From positions 2,048,501 through 2,112,500 of the forward strand of contig NC_060237.1 of assembly GCF_021155775.2 (NCBI RefSeq): a DNA stretch of 64,000 nt, given 5' to 3'. Positions 51,251 to 63,200 of this stretch are shown piece by piece. A program made the translations under genes and the position numbers. The number at the start of each line of letters is the position of its first letter. Within the stretch, counting starts at the first letter, position 1. Below the pieces are notes generated by a model that was not told where the DNA came from, ran no database searches, and saw nothing but the letters and a program-made list of their open reading frames with translations. The DNA comes from Neodiprion pinetum. Taxonomy: Eukaryota > Arthropoda > Insecta > Hymenoptera > Diprionidae.

Positions 51251-54200
51251 TAACCCCTTTGCATTTTTGGTGAAAATTTTCAGGATTTTAAAAAGTGCTG
51301 GAATCAATTCTTTCAGGCACTATTCCGACGTAATTTTGCGAGAGAAATCGATTGGGCGCAGTCCCAATACGCTGCGATCAACGCATCAAAAGTTACAGCC
51401 GAAAAACGAGAACCTGTGTTTTCGACATTTTTCAGCAGGTGCTTTTTCCGTCGTAACTTCTCTCCTGTCGATCCCACGCTCTTTTCGCTGCGTTTTCTGA
51501 GTTCCTGGGGGTCCAATTGGTCGGGAAAAAGTCATACGAATCAATTCCGAGACGAAAAATTTTTTGGTTAAAAAAAAAGGAAGGCTAACCCCTTTGTATT
51601 TTTGGCGAAAATGTTCGCGATTTTGAAAAGTGCTGGAATCAATTCTTTCAGGCACTTTTCCGACGTAATTTTGTGAGAGAAATCGATTGGGCGCAGTCCC
51701 AATACGCTGCGATCAACGCATCAAAAGTTACAGCCAAAAAACGAGAACCTGTGTTTTCGACATTTTTCAGCAGGTGCTTTTTCCGTCGTAACTTCTCTCC
51801 TGTCGATCCCACGCTCTTTTCGCTGCGTTTTCTGAGTTCCTGGGGGTCCAATTGGTCGGGAAAAAGTCATACGAATCAATTCCGTGACGAAAAATTTTTT
51901 GGTTAAAAAAAAAGGGAGGCTAACCCCTTTGTATTTTTGGCGAAAATTTTCGCGATTTTGAAAAGTGCTGGAATCAATTCTTTCAGGCACTATTCCGACG
52001 TAATTTTGCGAGAGAAATCGATTGGGCGCAGTCCCAATACGCTGCGATCAACGCATCAAAAGTTACAGCCGAAAAACGAGAACCTGTGTTTTCGACATTT
52101 TTCAGCAGGTGCTTTTTCCGTCGTAACTTCTCTCCTGTCGATCCCACGCTCGTTTCGCTGCGTTTTCTGAGTTTCTGGGGGTCCAATTGGTCGGGAAAAA
52201 GTCATACGAATCAATTCCGTGACGAAAAATTTTTTGGTTAAAAAAACAGGGAGGCTAACCCCTTTGTATTTTTGGCGAAAATTTTCGCGATTTTGAAAAG
52301 TGCTGGAATCAATTCTTTCAGGCACTATTCCGACGTAATTTTGCGAGAGAAATCGATTGGGCGCAGTCCCAATACGCTGCGATCAACGCATCAAAAGTTA
52401 CAGCCGAAAAACGAGAACCTGTGTTTTCGACATTTTTCAGCAGGTGCTTTTTCCGTCGTAACTTCTCTCCTGTCGATCCCACGCTCTTTTCGCTGCGTTT
52501 TCTGAGTTCCTGGGGGTCCAATTGGTCGGGAAAAAGTCATACGAATCAATTCCGAGACGAAAAATTTTTTGGTTAAAAAAAAAGGAAGGCTAACCCCTTT
52601 GTATTTTAGGCGAAAATGTTCGCGATTTTGAAAAGTGCTGGAATCAATTCTTCCAGGCACTATTCCGACGTAATTTTGTGAGAGAAATCGATTGGGCGCA
52701 GTCCCAATACGCTGCGATCAACGCATCAAAAGTTACAGCCAAAAAACGAGAACCTGTGTTTTCGACATTTTTCAGCAGGTGCTTTTTCCGTCGTAACTTC
52801 TCTCCTGTCGATCCCACGCTCTTTTCGCTGCGTTTTCTGAGTTCCTGGGGATCCAATTGGTCGGGAAAAAGTCATACGAATCAATTCCGTGACGAAAAAT
52901 TTTTTGGTTAAAAAAAAAGGGAGGCTAACCCCTTTGTATTTTTTGCGAAAATTTTCGCGATTTTGAAAAGTGCTGGAATCGATTCTTTCAGGCACTATTC
53001 CGACGTAATTTTGCGAGAGAAATCGATTGGGCGCAGTCCCAATACGCTGCGATCAACGCATCAAAAGTTACAGCCGAAAAACGAGAACCTGTGTTTTCGA
53101 CATTTTTCAGCAGGTGCTTTTTCCGTCGTAACTTCTCTCCTGTCGATCCCACGCTCTTTTCGCTGCGTTTTCTGAGTTCCTGGGGGTCCAATTGGTCGGG
53201 AAAAAGTCATACGAATCAATTCCGTGACGAAAAATTTTTTGGTTAAAAAAAAAGGGAGGCTAACCCCTTTGTATTTTTTGCGAAAATTTTCGCGATTTTG
53301 AAAAGTGCTGGAATCAATTCTTTCAGGCACTATTCCGACGTAATTTTGTGAGAGAAATCGATTGGGCGCAGTCCCAATACGCTGCGATCAACGCATCAAA
53401 AGTTACAGCCAAAAAACGAGAACCTGTGTTTTCGACATTTTTCAGCAGGTGCTTTTTCCGTCGTAACTTCTCTCCTGTCGATCCGACGCTCTTTTCGCTG
53501 CGTTTTCTGAGTTCCTGGGGGTCCAATTGGTCGGGAAAAAGTCATACGAATCAATTCCGAGACGAAAAATTTTTTGGTTAAAAAAAAAGGAAGGCTAACC
53601 CCTTTGTATTTTTGGCGAAAATGTTCGCGATTTTGAAAAGTGCTGGAATCAATTCTTTCAGGCACTATTCCGACGTAATTTTGCGAGAGAAATCGATTGG
53701 GCGCAGTCCCAATACGCTGCGATCAACGCATCAAAAGTTACAGCCAAAAAACAAGAACCTGTGTTTTCGACATTTTTCAGCAGGTGCTTTTTCCGTCGTA
53801 ACTTCTCTCCTGTCGATCCCACGCTCTTTTCGCTGCGTTTTCTGAGTTCCTGGGGGTCCAATTGTTCGGGAAAAAGTCATACGAATCAATTCCGAGACGA
53901 AAAATTTTTTGGTTAAAAAAAAAGGGAGGCTAACCCCTTTGTATTTTTGGCGAAAATTTTCGCGATTTTGAAAAGTGCTGGAATCGATTCTTTCAGGCAC
54001 TATTCCGACGTAATTTTGCGAGAGAAATCGATTGGGCGCAGTCCCAATACGCTGCGATCAACGCATTAAAAGTTACAGCCGAAAAACGAGAACCTGTGTT
54101 TTCGACATTTTTCAGCAGGTGCTTTTTCCGTCGTAACTTCTCTCCTGTCGATCCCACGCTCTTTTCGCTGCGTTTTCTGAGTTCCTGGGGGTCCAATTGG

Positions 54201-57200
54201 TCGGGAAAAAGTCATACGAATCAATTCCGTGACGAAAAATTTTTTGGTTAAAAAAAAAGGGAGGCTAACCCCTTTGTATTTTTTGCGAAAATTTTCGCGA
54301 TTTTGAAAAGTGCTGGAATCAATTCTTTCAGGCACTATTCCGACGTAATTTTGTGAGAGAAATCGATTGGGCGCAGTCCCAATACGCTGCGATCAACGCA
54401 TCAAAAGTTACAGCCAAAAAACGAGAACCTGTGTTTTCGACATTTTTCAGCAGGTGCTTTTTCCGTCGTAACTTCTCTCCTGTCGATCCGACGCTCTTTT
54501 CGCTGCGTTTTCTGAGTTCCTGGGGGTCCAATTGGTCGGGAAAAAGTCATACGAATCAATTCCGAGACGAAAAATTTTTTGGTTAAAAAAAAAGGAAGGC
54601 TAACCCCTTTGTATTTTTGGCGAAAATGTTCGCGATTTTGAAAAGTGCTGGAATCAATTCTTTCAGGCACTATTCCGACGTAATTTTGCGAGAGAAATCG
54701 ATTGGGCGCAGTCCCAATACGCTGCGATCAACGCATCAAAAGTTACAGCCAAAAAACAAGAACCTGTGTTTTCGACATTTTTCAGCAGGTGCTTTTTCCG
54801 TCGTAACTTCTCTCCTGTCGATCCCACGCTCTTTTCGCTGCGTTTTCTGAGTTCCTGGGGGTCCAATTGTTCGGGAAAAAGTCATACGAATCAATTCCGA
54901 GACGAAAAATTTTTTGGTTAAAAAAAAAGGAAGGCTAACCCCTTTGTATTTTTGGCGAAAATGTTCGCGATTTTGAAAAGTGCTGGAATCAATTCTTTCA
55001 GGCACTATTCCGACGTAATTTTGTGAGAGAAATCGATTAGGCGCAGTCCCAATACGCTGCGATCAACGCATCAAAAGTTACAGCCAAAAAACGAGAACCT
55101 GTGTTTTCGACATTTTTCAGCAGGTGCTTTTTCCGTCGTAACTTCTCTCCTGTCGATCCCACGCTCTTTTCGCTGCGTTTTCTGAGTTCCTGGGGGTCCA
55201 ATTGGTCGGGAAAAAGTCATACGAATCAATTCCGTGACGAAAAATTTTTTGGTTAAAAAAAAAGGGAGGCTAACCCCTTTGTATTTTTTGCGAAAATTTT
55301 CGCGATTTTGAAAAGTGCTGGAATCAATTCTTTCAGGCACTATTCCGACGTAATTTTGTGAGAGAAATCGATTGGGCGCAGTCCCAATACGCTGCGATCA
55401 ACGCATCAAAAGTTACAGCCAAAAAACGAGAACCTGTGTTTTCGACATTTTTCAGCAGGTGCTTTTTCCGTCGTAACTTCTCTCCTGTCGATCCGACGCT
55501 CTTTTCGCTGCGTTTTCTGAGTTCCTGGGGGTCCAATTGGTCGGGAAAAAGTCATACGAATCAATTCCGAGACGAAAAATTTTTTGGTTAAAAAAAAAGG
55601 AAGGCTAACCCCTTTGTATTTTTGGCGAAAATGTTCGCGATTTCGAAAAGTGCTGGAATCAATTCTTTCAGGCACTATTCCGACGTAATTTTGCGAGAGA
55701 AATCGATTGGGCGCAGTCCCAATACGCTGCGATCAACGCATCAAAAGTTACAGCCAAAAAACAAGAACCTGTGTTTTCGACATTTTTCAGCAGGTGCTTT
55801 TTCCGTCGTAACTTCTCTCCTGTCGATCCCACGCTCTTTTCGCTGCGTTTTCTGAGTTCCTGGGGGTCCAATTGTTCGGGAAAAAGTCATACGAATCAAT
55901 TCCGAGACGAAAAATTTTTTGGTTAAAAAAAAAGGAAGGCTAACCCCTTTGTATTTTTGGCGAAAATGTTCGCGATTTTGAAAAGTGCTGGAATCAATTC
56001 TTTCAGGCACTATTCCGACGTAATTTTGTGAGAGAAATCGATTGGGCGCAGTCCCAATACGCTGCGATCAACGCATCAAAAGTTACAGCCAAAAAACGAG
56101 AACCTGTGTTTTCGACATTTTTCAGCAGGTGTTTTTTCGGTCGTGACTTCTCTCCTGTCGATCCCACGCTCTTTTCGCTGCGTTTTCTGAGTTCCTGGGG
56201 GTCCAATTGGTCGGGAAAAAGTCATACGAATCAATTCCGAGACGAAAAATTTTTTGGTTAAAAAAAAAGGAAGGCTAACCCCTTTGTATTTTTGGCGAAA
56301 ATGTTCGCGATTTTGAAAAGTGCTGGAATCAATTCTTTCAGGCACTATTCCGACGTAATTTTGCGAGAGAAATCGATTGGGCGCAGTCCCAATACGCTGC
56401 GATCAACGCATCAAAAGTTACAGCCGAAAAACGAGAACCTGTGTTTTCGACATTTTTCAGCAGGTGCTTTTTCCGTCGTAACTTCTCTCCTGTCGATCCC
56501 ACGCTCTTTTCGCTGCGTTTTCTGAGTTCCTGGGGGTCCAATTGGTCGGGAAAAAGTCATACGAATCAATTCCGTGACGAAAAATTTTTTGGTTAAAGAA
56601 AAAGGGAGGCTAACCCCTTTGTATTTTTGGCGAAAATTTTCGCGATTTTGAAAAGTGCTGGAATCAATTCTTTCAGGCACTATTCCGACGTAATTTTGCG
56701 AGAGAAATCGATTGGGCGCAGTCCCAATACGCTGCGATCAACGCATCAAAAGTTACAGCCGAAAAACGAGAACCTGTGTTTTCGACATTTTTCAGCAGGT
56801 GCTTTTTCCGTCGTAACTTCTCTCCTGTCGATCCCACGCTCTTTTCGCTGCGTTTTCTGAGTTCCTGGGGGTCCAATTGGTCGGGAAAAAGTCATACGAA
56901 TCAATTCCGAGACGAAAAATTTTTTGGTTAAAAAAAAAGGAAGGCTAACCCCTTTGTATTTTTGGCGAAAATGTTCGCGATTTTGAAAAGTGCTGGAATC
57001 AATTCTTTCAGGCACTTTTCCGACGTAATTTTGTGAGAGAAATCGATTGGGCGCAGTCCCAATACGCTGCGATCAACGCATCAAAAGTTACAGCCAAAAA
57101 ACGAGAACCTGTGTTTTCGACATTTTTCAGCAGGTGCTTTTTCCGTCGTAACTTCTCTCCTGTCGATCCCACGCTCTTTTCGCTGCGTTTTCTGAGTTCC

Positions 57201-60200
57201 TGGGGGTCCAATTGTTCGGGAAAAAGTCATACGAATCAATTCCGAGACGAAAAATTTTTTGGTCAAAAAAAAAGGAAGGCTAACCCCTTTGTATTTTTGG
57301 CGAAAATTTTCGCGGTTTTGAAAAGTGCTGGAATCAATTCTTTCAGGCACTATTCCGACGTAATTTTGCGAGAGAAATCGATTGGGCGCAGTCCCAATAC
57401 GCTGCGATCAACGCATCAAAAGTTACAGCCTTAAAACGAGAACCTGTGTTTTCGACATTTTTCAGCAGGTGCTTTTTCCGTCGTAACTTCTCTCCTGTCG
57501 ATCCCACGCTTTTTTCGCTGCGTTTTCTGAGTTCCTGGGGGTCCAATTGGTCGGGAAAAAGTCATACGAATCAATTCCGTGACGAAAAATTTTTTGGTTA
57601 AAAAAAAAGGGAGGCTAACCCCTTTGTATTTTTGGCGAAAATTTTCGCGATTTTGAAAAGTGCTGGAATCAATTCTTTCAGGCACTATTCCGACGTAATT
57701 TTGCGAGAGAAATCGATTGGGCGCAGTCCCAATACGCTGCGATCAACGCATCAAAAGTTACAGCCGAAAAACGAGAACCTGTGTTTTCGACATTTTTCAG
57801 CAGGTGCTTTTTCCGTCGTAACTTCTCTCCTGTCGATCCCACGCTCGTTTCGCTGCGTTTTCTGAGTTTCTGGGGGTCCAATTGGTCGGGAAAAAGTCAT
57901 ACGAATCAATTCCGTGACGAAAAATTTTTTGGTTAAAAAAACAGGGAGGCTAACCCCTTTGTATTTTTGGCGAAAATTTTCGCGATTTTGAAAAGTGCTG
58001 GAATCAATTCTTTCAGGCACTATTCCGACGTAATTTTGCGAGAGAAATCGATTGGGCGCAGTCCCAATACGCTGCGATCAACGCATCAAAAGTTACAGCC
58101 GAAAAACGAGAACCTGTGTTTTCGACATTTTTCAGCAGGTGCTTTTTCCGTCGTAACTTCTCTCCTGTCGATCCCACGCTCTTGTCGCTGCGTTTTCTGA
58201 GTTCCTGGGGGTCCAATTGGTCGGGAAAAAGTCATACGAATCAATTCCGAGACGAAAAATTTTTTGGTTAAAAAAAAAGGAAGGCTAACCCCTTTGTATT
58301 TTTGGCGAAAATGTTCGCGATTTTGAAAAGTGCTGGAATCAATTCTTTCAGGCACTATTCCGACGTAATTTTGCGAGAGAAATCGATTGGGCGCAGTCCC
58401 AATACGCTGCGATCAACGCATCAAAAGTTACAGCCAAAAAACAAGAACCTGTGTTTTCGACATTTTTCAGCAGGTGCTTTTTCCGTCGTAACTTCTCTCC
58501 TGTCGATCCCACGCTCTTTTCGCTGCGTTTTCTGAGTTCCTGGGGGTCCAATTGTTCGGGAAAAAGTCATACGAATCAATTCCGAGACGAAAAATTTTTT
58601 GGTTAAAAAAAAAGGGAGGCTAACCCCTTTGTATTTTTGGCGAAAATTTTCGCGATTTTGAAAAGTGCTGGAATCAATTCTTTCAGGCACTATTCCGACG
58701 TAATTTTGCGAGAGAAATCGATTGGGCGCAGTCCCAATACGCTGCGATCAACGCATTAAAAGTTACAGCCGAAAAACGAGAACCTGTGTTTTCGACATTT
58801 TTCAGCAGGTGCTTTTTCCGTCGTAACTTCTCTCCTGTCGATCCCACGCTCTTTTCGCTGCGTTTTCTGAGTTCCTGGGGGTCCAATTGGTCGGGAAAAA
58901 GTCATACGAATCAATTCCGTGACGAAAAATTTTTTGGTTAAAAAAAAAGGGAGGCTAACCCCTTTGTATTTTTTGCGAAAATTTTCGCGATTTTGAAAAG
59001 TGCTGGAATCAATTCTTTCAGGCACTATTCCGACGTAATTTTGTGAGAGAAATCGATTGGGCGCAGTCCCAATACGCTGCGATCAACGCATCAAAAGTTA
59101 CAGCCAAAAAACGAGAACCTGTGTTTTCGACATTTTTCAGCAGGTGCTTTTTCCGTCGTAACTTCTCTCCTGTCGATCCGACGCTCTTTTCGCTGCGTTT
59201 TCTGAGTTCCTGGGGGTCCAATTGGTCGGGAAAAAGTCATACGAATCAATTCCGAGACGAAAAATTTTTTGGTTAAAAAAAAAGGAAGGCTAACCCCTTT
59301 GTATTTTTGGCGAAAATGTTCGCGATTTTGAAAAGTGCTGGAATCAATTCTTTCAGGCACTATTCCGACGTAATTTTGCGAGAGAAATCGATTGGGCGCA
59401 GTCCCAATACGCTGCGATCAACGCATCAAAAGTTACAGCCAAAAAACAAGAACCTGTGTTTTCGACATTTTTCAGCAGGTGCTTTTTCCGTCGTAACTTC
59501 TCTCCTGTCGATCCCACGCTCTTTTCGCTGCGTTTTCTGAGTTCCTGGGGGTCCAATTGTTCGGGAAAAAGTCATACGAATCAATTCCGAGACGAAAAAT
59601 TTTTTGGTTAAAAAAAAAGGGAGGCTAACCCCTTTGTATTTTTGGCGAAAATTTTCGCGATTTTGAAAAGTGCTGGAATCAATTCTTTCAGGCACTATTC
59701 CGACGTAATTTTGCGAGAGAAATCGATTGGGCGCAGTCCCAATACGCTGCGATCAACGCATTAAAAGTTACAGCCGAAAAACGAGAACCTGTGTTTTCGA
59801 CATTTTTCAGCAGGTGCTTTTTCCGTCGTAACTTCTCTCCTGTCGATCCCACGCTCTTTTCGCTGCGTTTTCTGAGTTCCTGGGGGTCCAATTGGTCGGG
59901 AAAAAGTCATACGAATCAATTCCGTGACGAAAAATTTTTTGGTTAAAAAAAAAGGGAGGCTAACCCCTTTGTATTTTTTGCGAAAATTTTCGCGATTTTG
60001 AAAAGTGCTGGAATCAATTCTTTCAGGCACTATTCCGACGTAATTTTGTGAGAGAAATCGATTGGGCGCAGTCCCAATACGCTGCGATCAACGCATCAAA
60101 AGTTACAGCCAAAAAACGAGAACCTGTGTTTTCGACATTTTTCAGCAGGTGCTTTTTCCGTCGTAACTTCTCTCCTGTCGATCCGACGCTCTTTTCGCTG

Positions 60201-63200
60201 CGTTTTCTGAGTTCCTGGGGGTCCAATTGGTCGGGAAAAAGTCATACGAATCAATTCCGAGACGAAAAATTTTTTGGTTAAAAAAAAAGGAAGGCTAACC
60301 CCTTTGTATTTTTGGCGAAAATGTTCGCGATTTTGAAAAGTGCTGGAATCAATTCTTTCAGGCACTATTCCGACGTAATTTTGCGAGAGAAATCGATTGG
60401 GCGCAGTCCCAATACGCTGCGATCAACGCATCAAAAGTTACAGCCAAAAAACAAGAACCTGTGTTTTCGACATTTTTCAGCAGGTGCTTTTTCCGTCGTA
60501 ACTTCTCTCCTGTCGATCCCACGCTCTTTTCGCTGCGTTTTCTGAGTTCCTGGGGGTCCAATTGTTCGGGAAAAAGTCATACGAATCAATTCCGAGACGA
60601 AAAATTTTTTGGTTAAAAAAAAAGGGAGGCTAACCCCTTTGTATTTTTGGCGAAAATTTTCGCGATTTTGAAAAGTGCTGGAATCAATTCTTTCAGGCAC
60701 TATTCCGACGTAATTTTGCGAGAGAAATCGATTGGGCGCAGTCCCAATACGCTGCGATCAACGCATTAAAAGTTACAGCCGAAAAACGAGAACCTGTGTT
60801 TTCGACATTTTTCAGCAGGTGCTTTTTCCGTCGTAACTTCTCTCCTGTCGATCCCACGCTCTTTTCGCTGCGTTTTCTGAGTTCCTGGGGGTCCAATTGG
60901 TCGGGAAAAAGTCATACGAATCAATTCCGTGACGAAAAATTTTTTGGTTAAAAAAAAAGGGAGGCTAACCCCTTTGTATTTTTTGCGAAAATTTTCGCGA
61001 TTTTGAAAAGTGCTGGAATCAATTCTTTCAGGCACTATTCCGACGTAATTTTGTGAGAGAAATCGATTGGGCGCAGTCCCAATACGCTGCGATCAACGCA
61101 TCAAAAGTTACAGCCAAAAAACGAGAACCTGTGTTTTCGACATTTTTCAGCAGGTGCTTTTTCCGTCGTAACTTCTCTCCTGTCGATCCGACGCTCTTTT
61201 CGCTGCGTTTTCTGAGTTCCTGGGGGTCCAATTGGTCGGGAAAAAGTCATACGAATCAATTCCGAGACGAAAAATTTTTTGGTTAAAAAAAAAGGAAGGC
61301 TAACCCCTTTGTATTTTTGGCGAAAATGTTCGCGATTTCGAAAAGTGCTGGAATCAATTCTTTCAGGCACTATTCCGACGTAATTTTGCGAGAGAAATCG
61401 ATTGGGCGCAGTCCCAATACGCTGCGATCAACGCATCAAAAGTTACAGCCAAAAAACAAGAACCTGTGTTTTCGACATTTTTCAGCAGGTGCTTTTTCCG
61501 TCGTAACTTCTCTCCTGTCGATCCCACGCTCTTTTCGCTGCGTTTTCTGAGTTCCTGGGGGTCCAATTGTTCGGGAAAAAGTCATACGAATCAATTCCGA
61601 GACGAAAAATTTTTTGGTTAAAAAAAAAGGAAGGCTAACCCCTTTGTATTTTTGGCGAAAATGTTCGCGATTTTGAAAAGTGCTGGAATCAATTCTTTCA
61701 GGCACTATTCCGACGTAATTTTGTGAGAGAAATCGATTGGGCGCAGTCCCAATACGCTGCGATCAACGCATCAAAAGTTACAGCCAAAAAACGAGAACCT
61801 GTGTTTTCGACATTTTTCAGCAGGTGTTTTTTCGGTCGTGACTTCTCACCTGTCGATCCCACGCTCTTTTCGCTGCGTTTTCTGAGTTCCTGGGGGTCCA
61901 ATTGGTCGGGAAAAAGTCATACGAATCAATTCCGAGACGAAAAATTTTTTGGTTAAAAAAAAAGGAAGGCTAACCCCTTTGTATTTTTGGCGAAAATGTT
62001 CGCGATTTTGAAAAGTGCTGGAATCAATTCTTTCAGGCACTATTCCGACGTAATTTTGCGAGAGAAATCGATTGGGCGCAGTCCCAATACGCTGCGATCA
62101 ACGCATCAAAAGTTACAGCCAAAAAACGAGAACCTGTGTTTTCGACATTTTTCAGAAGGTGCTTTTTCCGTCGTAACTTCTCTCCTGTCGGTCCCACGCT
62201 CTTTTCGCTGCGTTTTCTGAGTTCCTGGGGGTCCAATTGGTCGGGAAAAAGTCATACGAATCAATTGCGAGACGAAAAATTTTTTGGTTAAAAAAAAAGG
62301 AAGGCTAACCCCTTTGTATTTTTGGCGAAAATTTTCGCGATTTTGAAAAGTGCTGGAATCAATTCTTTCAGGCACTATTCCGACGTAATTTTGCGAGAGA
62401 AATCGATTGGGCGCAGTCCCAATACGCTGCGATCAACGCATCAAAAGTTACAGCCTTAAAACGAGAACCTGTGTTTTCGACATTTTTCAGCAGGTGCTTT
62501 TTCCGTCGTAACTTCTCTCCTGTCGATCCCACGCTCTTTTCGCTGCGTTTTCTGAGTTCCTGGGGGTCCAATTGGTCGGGAAAAAGTCATACGAATCAAT
62601 TCCGTGACGAAAAATTTTTTGGTTAAAAAAAAAGGGAGGCTAACCCCTTTGTATTTTTGGCGAAAATTTTCGCGATTTTGAAAAGTGCTGGAATCAATTC
62701 TTTCAGGCACTATTCCGACGTAATTTTGCGAGAGAAATCGATTGGGCGCAGTCCCAATACGCTGCGATCAACGCATCAAAAGTTACAGCCGAAAAACGAG
62801 AACCTGTGTTTTCGACATTTTTCAGCAGGTGCTTTTTCCGTCGTAACTTCTCTCCTGTCGATCCCACGCTCTTTTCGCTGCGTTTTCTGAGTTCCTGGGG
62901 GTCCAATTGGTCGGGAAAAAGTCATACGAATCAATTCCGTGACGAAAAATTTTTTGGTTAAAAAAAAAGGGAGGCTAACCCCTTTGTATTTTTTGCGAAA
63001 ATTTTCGCGATTTTGAAAAGTGCTGGAATCAATTCTTTCAGGCACTATTCCGACGTAATTTTGCGAGAGAAATCGATTGGGCGCAGTCCCAATACGCTGC
63101 GATCAACGCATCAAAAGTTACAGCCTTAAAACGAGAACCTGTGTTTTCGACATTTTTCAGCAGGTGCTTTTTCCGTCGTAACTTCTCTCCTGTCGATCCC

